In this document: piece by piece, positions 1 through 7,651 of the stretch | How the letters are laid out: each line of letters starts with the position of its first letter | Position numbering within the stretch: position 1 is the first letter of the stretch | DNA from: Burkholderiales bacterium | Lineage (GTDB): Bacteria > Pseudomonadota > Gammaproteobacteria > Burkholderiales > JAEUOS01 | DNA length: 43,386 bases | NCBI GenBank assembly: GCA_947473125.1 | Contig: CANJDH010000033.1 | Location: forward strand, 1-43,386 | Reading direction: 5' to 3' | Notes under the pieces: generated by a model | Databases searched by the model: none | Seen by the model: only the letters and a program-made list of their open reading frames with translations | What the model was told of the DNA's origin: nothing | Program-made: the position numbers and the translations under genes

Positions 1-1
1 C

Positions 2-460
2 CATGCGGCGGCGCCCGCCGTGGCGGCAGCGCCGCTGGCCCTGCACGCGCCGGATCTTGCGCACGACGCGCGCGCGGCGCGCTACGTGAAAGACGAAGTC
101 GTCGAGGTGGCGTTTGCCCAGGCCGACGGCGAGATCGCCAGCCAGGTCGGGACCAACCGCTACCAGGCCGGCGACGCGCTGGTGACCGGCTCCACCGGGG
201 ATCGCTGGAGCGTGTCGCGCGATCGCTTCGACGCGCGTTACCTCCCCGAAGGTATGGCCATGGGCAAGCCCGGCCCCTATCGCAACCGGCCGGCGTCGGT
301 GCTGGCGCGGCAGATGGATCAGGCCTTCAGCGTGGCGCGTTCTGCCGGCGGCGATGTTCTGGCCGGCCACGCCGGCGATTGGCTGCTGCAGTACGCGCCG
401 GGCGATTTTGGCGTGGTCGATCGCGCCCGCTTTGAACGCGTGTATCGGCCTCTGCCCTAA
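2..460 (+). CDS. Uncharacterised protein with duplicated PGDFGVV-like module (5' partial)
   Basis: This is the C-terminal 152 residues of a protein whose start lies left of the window; the frame is open from base 2, and GTG at 20 is only an internal candidate start. The product contains two copies of one module. The first has GDALVTGSTGDRWSVSRDRF followed by ARYLP. The second has GDWLLQYAPGDFGVVDRARF followed by ERVYRPL. The shared pattern is GDxL, then GDxxxV-x-R-x-RF, then YxP. No signal peptide or membrane segment is visible in the part present. I recognise the PGD(Y/F)GVV signature as recurrent in uncharacterised bacterial proteins but cannot assign a function. It ends 21 bp before the convergent isocitrate lyase-family gene. 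Confidence 0.7.
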   Translation, partial: HAAAPAVAAAPLALHAPDLAHDARAARYVKDEVVEVAFAQADGEIASQVGTNRYQAGDALVTGSTGDRWSVSRDRFDARYLPEGMAMGKPGPYRNRPASVLARQMDQAFSVARSAGGDVLAGHAGDWLLQYAPGDFGVVDRARFERVYRPLP

Positions 461-481
461 CGCGGCAGGGCGGGTTGCCTG

Positions 482-1357
482 TCAGCTATCCCGGTACTGT
501 TTGTCGAACGCACTGACCTCGTCGAAACCCATCAGCTTGCTCATCGCCTGGAAGTTGTAGAGCGGCACCGCGGGCGGTGCGCTGGAACGCTTCTCCTTCA
601 AGCCCGTGAATGCGGTCTCCATCGCTTGGGTGGCCGCAAGAAAGCCCAACGCCGGGTAAATCGCCAGACCGTAGCCGATCTCTTCGAGTTCGGCCGCCGT
701 CAAAACCGGGGTGCGCCCGCCCTCGACCATGTTGGCCACCAGCGGCAGGTCAAACGTTTTGCCGATGCGCTGCATTTCCTCTACGCTCTCCGGGCTTTCG
801 ACAAACAGCAGGTCGGCGCCGGCCCTGGCATAGGCTTCGGCGCGGCGCAGTGCTTCGTCGAGCCCGTGCGTGGTGCGCGCATCGGTGCGCGCGATGATCA
901 GCAGGTTCGGGTCGGTGCGGCTCGCCACCGCTACCTTTACCTTGGCCACCATGTCTTCGACGGGCACCACGCGGCGCCCGAGCATGTGGCCGCACTTCTT
1001 GGGAAATTCCTGGTCTTCGAGCTGGATCGCACAGACGCCGGCTTCTTCATAGCCGCGCACCGTGTACTGGACGTTGAGCAGGCCGCCATATCCGGTGTCG
1101 GCGTCGGCAATCAGCGGCGTCGCGGTGATGCCGGCAATCATGCGCGCATGCGCCGCCATCTCGGTATAGGTGGCGACGCCGGCATCGGGCAGGCCGAGGC
1201 GCGAGGCCACTGTGCCGTAGCCGGTCATGTAGAGGGCAGTGAAGCCCATGCGGTCGGCGACGCGCGCCGAGATGCCGTCGAACACGCCGGGGGCGATGAC
1301 CAGGCCGGCCTTGAGGGCGGCCTTGAGGGTGCTGCGGCGCGACGAAAAAGGGGACAT
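482..1357 (-). CDS. Isocitrate lyase/PEP mutase-family enzyme (oxaloacetate decarboxylase or carboxyvinyl-carboxyphosphonate phosphorylmutase type)
   Basis: A 291-residue protein of the isocitrate lyase/phosphoenolpyruvate mutase superfamily, whose members make or break C-C or C-P bonds next to a 2-oxo or 2-hydroxy acid inside a TIM barrel. Family marks are an early PGVFDGISARVADRMGF segment, the Mg-binding loop DADTGYGG near residue 80, and LEDQEFPKKCGHMLGRRVVP near residues 115-135, where KKCGH is the mobile active-site gate of the lyases. The length matches 2-methylisocitrate lyase and oxaloacetate decarboxylase relatives. The ATG has AGGAG upstream. No prpC or prpD neighbours are present, so methylcitrate cycling is not supported; cleavage or decarboxylation of another small 2-oxo/2-hydroxy acid is more likely. 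Cytoplasmic. Confidence 0.88.
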   Translation of the reverse strand: MSPFSSRRSTLKAALKAGLVIAPGVFDGISARVADRMGFTALYMTGYGTVASRLGLPDAGVATYTEMAAHARMIAGITATPLIADADTGYGGLLNVQYTVRGYEEAGVCAIQLEDQEFPKKCGHMLGRRVVPVEDMVAKVKVAVASRTDPNLLIIARTDARTTHGLDEALRRAEAYARAGADLLFVESPESVEEMQRIGKTFDLPLVANMVEGGRTPVLTAAELEEIGYGLAIYPALGFLAATQAMETAFTGLKEKRSSAPPAVPLYNFQAMSKLMGFDEVSAFDKQYRDS

Positions 1358-1400
1358 GGCGGGAACTCCTGTGCAAAGGCCCGAAATCGGGATGGTCTCG

Positions 1401-1817
1401 TTACGATAACAGTGCCACTACGACGTAGCGGGCAGCCTTGCCGACGGCCATGAACAGCATGCATGAAAGCCAGTGGAGGCGCAGCCAGCCGGCGGCGACA
1501 CACAGCGCATCGCCGGCAAGGGGCAGCCAGGACAGGAGCAACAGGGGGGCGCCATGCCCGCGCAGCCAGGCCTCGTGGCGCACGGCCTTGCGATGCGGGA
1601 TCCAGCGCCCCATGGCGTAGGACACCATGCCCCCGGCAGTATTGCCCAGCGTTGCCACGGCAATCGCCGGCCACAGCTGCTCCGGGTGCAGGCGGATGAC
1701 GGCGAACAGCATCACTTCCGACGAAACCGGGATGAGTGTGGCCGCGAGGAAACTGCCGGCAAGGAGCGACCAGAGGCTGGCATCAGCGGTAAAAAATGAC
1801 TGAATGGTGTCGAGCAA
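1401..1817 (-). CDS. YqaA family small membrane protein (SNARE-associated/DedA-like)
   Basis: A 138-residue integral membrane protein of the YqaA branch of the DedA (SNARE-associated) superfamily. It starts LLDTIQSFF and contains SLLAGSFLAATLIPVSSEVM, then an amphipathic LGNTAGGMVSYAMGRW re-entrant-type segment, a basic loop, and two further hydrophobic stretches. I chose TTG at 1817 because GGAG lies five bases upstream and the resulting length fits the family (about 140 residues). The reading frame stays open further upstream to 1916, but that extension would run into ilvA and looks non-native. DedA-type proteins are implicated in envelope homeostasis and lipid or ion movement; the role of YqaA itself is unknown. 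Transcribed divergently from ilvA. Confidence 0.85.
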   Translation of the reverse strand: MLDTIQSFFTADASLWSLLAGSFLAATLIPVSSEVMLFAVIRLHPEQLWPAIAVATLGNTAGGMVSYAMGRWIPHRKAVRHEAWLRGHGAPLLLLSWLPLAGDALCVAAGWLRLHWLSCMLFMAVGKAARYVVVALLS

Positions 1818-1840
1818 GGAGGCTCCGGGAGAAGTTTGGA

Positions 1841-1893
1841 ACCCCCTCTTTGGGGGTCTGTTTCGTGTAGAATGGAACCCCTTCTGAAGGGGT
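1841..1893. promoter_or_regulatory. Two consecutive hairpin motifs in the yqaA/ilvA divergent region
   Basis: The first inverted repeat is ACCCCC (1841-1846), five-base loop, GGGGGT (1852-1857). The second is ACCCC-TTCTGAA-GGGGT at 1877-1893. Each is preceded by TGGA, so the unit occurs as an imperfect direct repeat about 36 bp apart. The second hairpin contains the purine-rich AAGGGG that is the only Shine-Dalgarno-like stretch before the ilvA ATG at 1907. TAGAAT at 1868-1873 resembles a -10 box, but no good -35 is visible. Either a tandem operator or RNA structures in the ilvA leader are possible. No T-run follows, so a terminator is not supported. Confidence 0.4.
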
Positions 1894-1906
1894 AGGCATT
1901 CCGCAC

Positions 1907-3430
1907 ATGAAGACACCGGATTATCTCCAAAAAATCCTCACCGCGCGGGTTTACGACGTGGCGGTCGAAACGCCCCTCGAAAAGGCGCCCAACCTGTCGG
2001 CGCGCCTCAACAACACGCTGCTGCTCAAGCGCGAAGACATGCAGAGCGTGTTCTCGTTCAAGCTGCGCGGCGCCTACAACAAGATGGCGCACCTGTCGCG
2101 CGTGGCGCTCGATCGCGGCGTGATCTGTGCCTCGGCTGGCAACCATGCGCAGGGCGTGGCGCTGGCGGCCAAGCGCCTCGGCGCGCGCGCCGTGATCGTG
2201 ATGCCGGTGACCACGCCGGCGGTCAAGGTGCAGGCGGTCAAGGCGCGCGGCGCCGAGGTGATTCTGTTTGGTGACATGTTCGACGAGGCTTACGCGCATG
2301 CCCGCGAGATCGAAGCCAGACAGGGCCTCACCTTCGTGCACCCGTTCGACGACCCGGACGTGATCGCCGGGCAGGGCACCATCGGCATGGAAGTGCTGCG
2401 CCAGCAGCAGGGGCCGATCCACGCGATGTTTGTGGCGATCGGCGGCGGCGGGCTGATCTCGGGCATCGCCTCTTACGTCAAGCGGGTGCGGCCTGACATC
2501 AGGATCATCGGCGTAGAGCCGGTCGACTCGGACGCGATGGCGCGTTCGCTCAAGGCCGGCAAGCGCGTCAAGCTCGACCAGGTCGGCCTGTTTGCCGACG
2601 GCGTCGCCGTCAAGATGGTTGGGGAGGAAACCTTCCGCCTGTGCCGCGAACTGGTCGATGAAATCATCCTGGTCGATACCGACGACATCTGCGCCGCCAT
2701 CAAGGACGTGTTCGAAGATACGCGCGCCATCCTCGAGCCGGCCGGGGCGCTGGCGATTGCCGGTGCGAAAGCCTACGTCGAGCGCGAGAAGCTCAAGGGC
2801 GAGACCCTGGTGGCGGTGGCCTGCGGCGCCAACATGAATTTCGACCGCCTGCGTTTTGTCGCCGAACGCGCCGAAGTTGGCGAGCGCCGCGAGGCGATCC
2901 TGGCGGTGACAATCCCCGAAGAGCGCGGCTCGTTCCGGCGCTTTTGCGAATTGATCGGCAGCCGCAACGTCACCGAATTCAACTACCGCATCGCCGATGC
3001 GCGGCAGGCGCACATCTTCGTCGGCCTGTCGGTGCATGACCGTGCCGACGTCGCGCGCCTGGTGAAGAATCTGGCCAAACACAACTTCAAGGCGCTCGAC
3101 CTGACCGACAACGAGCTTGCCAAATCACACTTGCGCCACATGGTCGGCGGCACGTCAGTCCTGGCGCACGACGAGTTGCTGTACCGCTTCGAGCTGCCGG
3201 AGCGCCCCGGCGCGTTGATGAAGTTTTTGACCAGCATGCGCCCGGACTGGAACATCAGCCTGTTCCATTACCGCAACCACGGCGCCGACGTCGGCCGGGT
3301 GCTGGTCGGCATGCAGGTGCCGGCAAAAGAGATGGGGGCGTTCCGCAAATTCCTCGATGCGCTCGGTTACAGCTATTGGGACGAGTCGGCCAATCCGGCC
3401 TACCGCATGTTCCTGGCGCAGGCGGCATGA
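1907..3430 (+). CDS. ilvA: Threonine ammonia-lyase, biosynthetic
   Basis: Converts threonine to 2-oxobutanoate and ammonia, the committed step of isoleucine synthesis; cytoplasmic and PLP-dependent. The 507 residues match the long biosynthetic form. The N-terminal fold-type II PLP domain has SVFSFKLRGAYNK with the Schiff-base lysine at K52, SAGNHAQGVA, and the phosphate loop GGGGLISGIASY. The C-terminal third carries two ACT-like regulatory repeats (EERGSFRRFCELIG and ELPERPGALMKFL) that bind isoleucine and valine in the enzyme family. The ATG at 1907 lies 13-14 bases after AAGGGG, which sits in a small hairpin. The stop codon overlaps the next ATG (ATGA), coupling it to a PhzF-family gene. 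No other branched-chain amino acid genes are nearby. Confidence 0.97.
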   Translation: MKTPDYLQKILTARVYDVAVETPLEKAPNLSARLNNTLLLKREDMQSVFSFKLRGAYNKMAHLSRVALDRGVICASAGNHAQGVALAAKRLGARAVIVMPVTTPAVKVQAVKARGAEVILFGDMFDEAYAHAREIEARQGLTFVHPFDDPDVIAGQGTIGMEVLRQQQGPIHAMFVAIGGGGLISGIASYVKRVRPDIRIIGVEPVDSDAMARSLKAGKRVKLDQVGLFADGVAVKMVGEETFRLCRELVDEIILVDTDDICAAIKDVFEDTRAILEPAGALAIAGAKAYVEREKLKGETLVAVACGANMNFDRLRFVAERAEVGERREAILAVTIPEERGSFRRFCELIGSRNVTEFNYRIADARQAHIFVGLSVHDRADVARLVKNLAKHNFKALDLTDNELAKSHLRHMVGGTSVLAHDELLYRFELPERPGALMKFLTSMRPDWNISLFHYRNHGADVGRVLVGMQVPAKEMGAFRKFLDALGYSYWDESANPAYRMFLAQAA

Positions 3431-4281
3431 AGCTCGCCTATCGCATCGTCAACGTGTTCGGGCGGCCCGGCGAGCCCTTCACCGGCAATCCGTTGTGCGT
3501 CTTCGAAGACGGCAGCGGCTTGTCCGATGCCGGCATGCAGGCGCTCGCCTTGCAGTTCAACCTGTCGGAAACGACGTTCATTTTCCCCTCCGACAAGGCC
3601 ACTGCGCGGGTGCGCATTTTCACGCCGGCGATGGAACTGCCGTTTGCCGGGCACCCGACGCTGGGCACGGCCCAGGTGGTGCGCGCGCTACGCAAGAGCC
3701 CCGGCGCCGGCGACAGCATCACGCTCGAGATGCAGGCCGGCGTGATTCCGGTGGCCGCAGCGGGCGATCGCTGGACCCTGCAGGCGAATGCGCCCAAGAC
3801 CCGGCCGTTTGATGCGTCGCGCAGCACCGCGCTCGCCGTCGCACTGGGCCTAGACGCAGCCGCCTTCGCGGCGCCGCCTCTGTGGGTCGATACCGGCATG
3901 GAGCAGCTTCTGGTGCCGCTGGCCTCGACGGATGCGGTGCGGCGCGCGATGCCAGGCGCCGCACTGGCCGGGTTTGCCAATGCGTCGGGCAAGGTGTCGG
4001 TCTACTGTTTCTCGCCGCTGGCGGAAGAAAACCTGCTGGTGCGCTTTTTCTTTGGCAAGAATGCCGGCAGCGTTACCGAAGACCCGGCGACGGGCTCGGC
4101 CTGCGCCAACCTGGGCGGCTATGCCATCGCGACGGGCCAGGCGCTGCCGCTCAGGCGCACCTTGCTCCAGGGCGAAGCGGTCGGTCGGCCGTCGGTGCTG
4201 GGCCTGGAGGTCGATGCCGCACGCGCGATTCGCGTCAGCGGCGAAGTGATCGAACTTGGGGGCGGAACCATCGCGCTATAA
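3427..4281 (+). CDS. PhzF family isomerase/epimerase
   Basis: A 284-residue member of the PhzF family (diaminopimelate epimerase fold). Visible family segments are FNLSETTFIF near residue 47, whose Glu is the general acid/base in PhzF; FTPAMELPFAGHPTLGTA; and EDPATGSACANLGGYA in the C-terminal half. Such proteins catalyse proton shifts on small cyclic or amino-acid-like substrates, but most members are of unknown function. No phenazine genes are nearby, so phenazine synthesis is not implied. The start is ATG at 3427, overlapping the ilvA stop by four bases, which indicates translational coupling. A role near amino-acid metabolism is plausible but only inferred. Confidence 0.9.
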   Translation: MKLAYRIVNVFGRPGEPFTGNPLCVFEDGSGLSDAGMQALALQFNLSETTFIFPSDKATARVRIFTPAMELPFAGHPTLGTAQVVRALRKSPGAGDSITLEMQAGVIPVAAAGDRWTLQANAPKTRPFDASRSTALAVALGLDAAAFAAPPLWVDTGMEQLLVPLASTDAVRRAMPGAALAGFANASGKVSVYCFSPLAEENLLVRFFFGKNAGSVTEDPATGSACANLGGYAIATGQALPLRRTLLQGEAVGRPSVLGLEVDAARAIRVSGEVIELGGGTIAL

Positions 4282-4412
4282 GCGAGTGCCACTGGCGAAA
4301 ACGCAAAGATGGCGCCGCGGCAGGCCGCGCCGGGTTATTCGCCCTTGATCCCGGCGGCGGGATTGTCCGCCCTCGCAGACGCGTCAGCCGCCATTGCGCC
4401 GTACCTGGTGGT

Positions 4413-5228
4413 TTAGCGCCCCTTGAAGTCCGGTGTGCGCTTCTCGGCGAACGCCTTGCGGCCCTCGTTGTAGTCTGCACTGGCGAAACAGGTTTCGACC
4501 ATCTTCTGGATGCGTGACGGGTCCTGCTCGGCCTGCGGCTTGCGCATTTCCATCAGCGCGCCCTTGGCCGCAGCCAAAGTCAGCGGCGCGTTTTCGCTGA
4601 TCATGGTGATGTAGTCGTCGACCACCTGGTCAAATTCGGCAACCGGTACGACCTGCTTGACCAGGCCCATGGAGAGCGCATCGGCGCCGCCGAAAATGCG
4701 TGCGGAAAAGAACAGGTCGGCGGTGTTGGCCGGGCCGATCACTTCCGAGAAGCGCTTCAGGCCGCCGAAGGCGTAGCCCAATCCGAGGCGCCCCGCAGGC
4801 ATGCGGAACTTGGCGTTGTCGGCGCAGATGCGTACGTCGCAATTCATGATGATGCCCAGGCCGCCGCCCATGCAGATGCCGCGAATCTTGGCGACCACCG
4901 GCTTGGTGCAGGCGAGGATAGACATGTAGCCGGCCTCGGTGGCCTTGTTGTACTCGGCCGCGCCGTCGCCGCTGCGCTTGTCGCCGAACTGCGAAATGTC
5001 GGCGCCCGAGACAAATGCCTTCTCGCCCGCGCCTTCGAGCACCACCACGCGGATGTCCGGGTCGGCATTGAATTCGGCGATGGCTTTGGGAATCGCCAGC
5101 CACATGTCGAAATTGACGGCGTTGAATTTTTTCTGGTTGTCGAAAATGATGTGGCCGACGTGGCCCTTCTTGTGCCAGTGCAATTGGCCCGGGGCAACTG
5201 CTGCGGCTTCTGCTTTTGCTTCATTCAT
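4413..5228 (-). CDS. Enoyl-CoA hydratase/isomerase (crotonase) family protein lacking both canonical catalytic glutamates
   Basis: A 271-residue crotonase-fold protein. The oxyanion-hole segments AFVSGADISQF (about 71-81) and KIRGICMGGGLGIIMNCD (about 114-131) are present, so binding of an acyl-CoA thioester is likely. In rat enoyl-CoA hydratase, Glu144 lies in GGGCELAMMCD and Glu164 in FGQPEILLG; the aligned residues here are Gly125 (GGGLGIIMNCD) and Ala145 (FRMPAGRLG). Simple hydration by the usual two-glutamate mechanism is therefore doubtful, and another crotonase chemistry (decarboxylation, thioester hydrolysis, ring or C-C cleavage) is more likely. It starts three bases after the stop of the CoA-transferase gene and is almost surely co-transcribed with it, so its substrate is probably the CoA ester formed by that transferase. 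Confidence 0.9.
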   Translation of the reverse strand: MNEAKAEAAAVAPGQLHWHKKGHVGHIIFDNQKKFNAVNFDMWLAIPKAIAEFNADPDIRVVVLEGAGEKAFVSGADISQFGDKRSGDGAAEYNKATEAGYMSILACTKPVVAKIRGICMGGGLGIIMNCDVRICADNAKFRMPAGRLGLGYAFGGLKRFSEVIGPANTADLFFSARIFGGADALSMGLVKQVVPVAEFDQVVDDYITMISENAPLTLAAAKGALMEMRKPQAEQDPSRIQKMVETCFASADYNEGRKAFAEKRTPDFKGR

Positions 5229-5231
5229 GAT

Positions 5232-6425
5232 TCAGATGACCTTTTTGAGTTTGAACGATTCGATCTGCGCGGGAGTGTAACCAACCGAGGCGAGCACCTC
5301 GTCATTGCTGCTGCCCTGCGGCGGCAGGGTGTAGCTGATCGCGGCCGGGGTGCGCGACAGCTTCACCGGCTGCGAGACGATGCGGATGTCGCCCAGTTTC
5401 GGGTGCGCCACCGTGGCGGCGGCGCCGAGGTGCTTGACCTGCTCGTCGTCGAATACTTCCTTCATGTTGTAGATCGGCCCGCAGGGCACGCCGGCTGCAT
5501 TGAGCTTGTCGACCCAGTGTTGCGTGGTGTTCTTGCCGAATTCCTGGTTCAGTTCGGCATTGATGCGCGGCCGGTCCTTGTAGCGCCCGTCGTTCTTCTC
5601 GTAGCGCGGATCGTCGCGCAGGTCGGGCCGTTCGATCGCATCGCATAGCGCGCGGTACTGCGCCGTGCCCGAAGCGCCGATGTTGAAATACCCGTCATTC
5701 GACTTGAATGCGCCCATCGGCGTGCTGGTCGGGTGGTCGTTGCCGGCCTGCGGCGGGATCTCGCCGGTCATCAGGAAGCGCGCCGCCTGGAAATCGCACA
5801 TGGCGATCATCGCGTGCAGCAGCGACGATTGCACCCACTGGCCCTCGCCGGATTTTTCGCGTTCCAGCAGCGCGATCATGATGCCCAGGGCCGCGTACAG
5901 ACCTGCCGAAGAATCGGCTACCGCGATGCCGGCGCGCATCGGCCCGGCGCCAGGCTCGCCAGTGATCGACATCATGCCGCCCATGCCCTGTGCGATCTGG
6001 TCGAAGCCCGGCCGCTTCACATACGGGCCGTCCTGGCCGAAGCCGGAAATGCTCGCCAGGACGATGCGCGGGTTGACCTTCTTCAGACTCTCGTAATCGA
6101 CGCCGAGGCGAAACTTCACATCGGGGCGGTAGTTCTCGACCACCACGTCGGCGTCTTTCACCAGGCGCATGAAAATCTCGCGGCCTTCGTCGGTCTTGAG
6201 GTTGAGGGTGATCGAGCGCTTGTTGCGATGCAGGTTCTGCATGTCGTAGCCGTCGCGATTGCCCGACAGGCCGTCGTTCGGGTCGACCCCGGGCGGCGAT
6301 TCGACCTTGATCACATCGGCGCCGAAGTCGGCAAGCATGCGCACGCAGGTGGGGCCGGCGCGCACCCGCGACAGGTCGAGCACGCGGAAGCGCTTCAAGG
6401 CGCTGGAATTCACTGTGAAAGTCAT
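5232..6425 (-). CDS. CaiB/BaiF family (family III) CoA-transferase
   Basis: A 397-residue family III CoA-transferase that moves CoA between carboxylic acids or releases it from thioesters. It begins with the typical LDLSRVRAGPTCVRMLADFGADVIKVESPPG. Later come NKRSITLNLKTDEGRE, the DVVVENYRPDV segment, SISGFGQDGPY, and ADSSAGLYAALGIM, where the Asp aligns with the catalytic aspartate of formyl-CoA transferase. ATG at 6425 gives the normal length; the frame extends 232 codons further upstream, but that part is antisense to the quinone oxidoreductase gene and is not native. It forms a two-gene operon with the downstream crotonase-fold gene. Substrate unknown. Cytoplasmic. Confidence 0.93.
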   Translation of the reverse strand: MTFTVNSSALKRFRVLDLSRVRAGPTCVRMLADFGADVIKVESPPGVDPNDGLSGNRDGYDMQNLHRNKRSITLNLKTDEGREIFMRLVKDADVVVENYRPDVKFRLGVDYESLKKVNPRIVLASISGFGQDGPYVKRPGFDQIAQGMGGMMSITGEPGAGPMRAGIAVADSSAGLYAALGIMIALLEREKSGEGQWVQSSLLHAMIAMCDFQAARFLMTGEIPPQAGNDHPTSTPMGAFKSNDGYFNIGASGTAQYRALCDAIERPDLRDDPRYEKNDGRYKDRPRINAELNQEFGKNTTQHWVDKLNAAGVPCGPIYNMKEVFDDEQVKHLGAAATVAHPKLGDIRIVSQPVKLSRTPAAISYTLPPQGSSNDEVLASVGYTPAQIESFKLKKVI

Positions 6426-6587
6426 GGAGTCGGGTCTGGGGAGGGAATTTCGTGGGAAGGCGGGAGAATGCCGCGAAGGCAGCCCGATTATCGTGAGGTG
6501 GGGCGCTTTTGGCAATGCGTTGCCACAAGGCGCGACAACCCCGTGAGCGCGTATGCTACGCCGCATCCATACAACGAGGGAACAGCA

Positions 6588-7583
6588 ATGAAATCGTGGT
6601 TGATTGATGGCGGGTCGGGCGAGTTGGCATTCAAGGACGTGGCGGCACCGGAGCCGGGCGCCGACGAGCTGCTGGTGCGCATGCGCACCGCGGGCCTGAA
6701 TCGCGGCGAATTCATCCGCGGCCACGGCCTGCACCAGCCCGGGGTGATGAAGCCGGCCGGCATGGAGGGCGCGGGCGAAGTGGTCAAGGTCGGCAGCGCG
6801 GTCAAGGGCTTCAAGGCGGGTGATGCCGTGATGGGCCGGCCGATGGGCGGTTTTTCCGAGATGGCCACCTGGAAAGCGGCAGAGTCGATTCTGAAACCGG
6901 CCGAATTGACATGGGAAGAAGCGGCCGGCGCGTCGCTGGCCTACTGGGTGGCCTACGACATGGTGGTGCGCTCGGCCAGCGGTGCCGCGAACGACGACGC
7001 AGGCGTGGTCGGCGCGGGCGACTGGATCCTGGTCACCGGCGTGTCGTCGGGGGTGGGCGTGGCGAGCATGCAGATCGCCAAGGCGCGCGGCGCCCGGGTG
7101 ATCGGCACCTCGGGCTCGCAAGCCAAGCTCGATCGCCTGGCCAAGCTCGGCCTCGATGTCGGCGTGTGCGTGCGCGGCGCCGGTTTTGTGGATGCGGTGA
7201 TGAAGGCGACCGATGGCAAGGGCGTGAAGCTGCTGGTGAACAACGTCGGCGGCGGCGTGTTCGAAGACGGCATGAAGTCGCTCGCCTACAAGGGGCGCCT
7301 CGCCACGGTGGGCTATGTGGACGGCATCCTTTCGGCGAAGATCGACCTGGAGCTACTGCACGCCAAGCGCCTGCGCGTGTTCGGCGTATCAAACAAGATG
7401 CGTCCGCTCGACGAGCGCGGCATGACCGTGGTGGACTTCGCAAAAGACATCGTCCCGCTGATGGCGAAGCGCACCCTGGTGCCGGTGATCGACAAGGTGT
7501 TCGCGTTTGATCAGCTTCCTCAGGCGCGCGACTTTATGGAAAGCAACGCGCAGGTCGGTAAGATCGTCGTCAAGATTGCCTGA
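6588..7583 (+). CDS. Zinc-independent quinone oxidoreductase-type medium-chain dehydrogenase
   Basis: A 331-residue medium-chain dehydrogenase/reductase of the NADPH:quinone oxidoreductase type. The N-terminal GroES-like domain has PGADELLVRMRTAGLNRGEF and MEGAGEVVKVGSAVKGFKAGD. The Rossmann domain has ILVTGVSSGVGVASMQIAKA, the AxxGxG-like nucleotide-binding loop near residue 150. No structural zinc cysteine cluster is visible. The C-terminus ends with the usual AFDQLPQARDFMESNAQVGKIVVKI. ATG at 6588 follows ACGAGGGA. It is divergent from the CaiB gene across a 162-bp gap and convergent with a Bug receptor gene. The substrate could be a quinone or an alpha,beta-unsaturated carbonyl. Confidence 0.92.
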   Translation: MKSWLIDGGSGELAFKDVAAPEPGADELLVRMRTAGLNRGEFIRGHGLHQPGVMKPAGMEGAGEVVKVGSAVKGFKAGDAVMGRPMGGFSEMATWKAAESILKPAELTWEEAAGASLAYWVAYDMVVRSASGAANDDAGVVGAGDWILVTGVSSGVGVASMQIAKARGARVIGTSGSQAKLDRLAKLGLDVGVCVRGAGFVDAVMKATDGKGVKLLVNNVGGGVFEDGMKSLAYKGRLATVGYVDGILSAKIDLELLHAKRLRVFGVSNKMRPLDERGMTVVDFAKDIVPLMAKRTLVPVIDKVFAFDQLPQARDFMESNAQVGKIVVKIA

Positions 7584-7607
7584 TCGCGGCCCGTCAGTGG
7601 GGTGATC

Positions 7608-7644
7608 CCTGGAGAGTGTCTCCTGAAGCCATTCTCCAGGAATG
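7608..7644. terminator. Hairpin between convergent genes, with similarity to the dispersed palindromic repeat
   Basis: CCTGGAGA (7608-7615) and TCTCCAGG (7633-7640) form an 8-bp stem with a 17-base loop, placed between two converging stop codons. A second, mutually exclusive inverted repeat (CCATTC, 5 bases, GAATGG, 7629-7644) overlaps it. The GAAGCCATTCT core is shared with the repeat at 24740-24764. There is no T-run, so rho-independent termination is uncertain. Confidence 0.45.
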
Positions 7645-7651
7645 GATTGGT

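Noticed and set aside
1841-1893. Transcription attenuator with leader peptide for ilvA
   Set aside because: No leader ORF rich in Ile, Val or Leu codons and no T-run after either hairpin.
1712-3082. Long open frame on the minus strand across ilvA (456 codons)
   Set aside because: It is antisense to a clearly conserved enzyme, has low-complexity His/Arg/Asp-rich content and no family motif; such shadows are expected in GC-rich DNA.
6426-7121. N-terminal extension of the CaiB CoA-transferase by 232 codons
   Set aside because: The extra part is antisense to the quinone oxidoreductase gene and lacks any domain; the conserved CaiB start lies at 6425.
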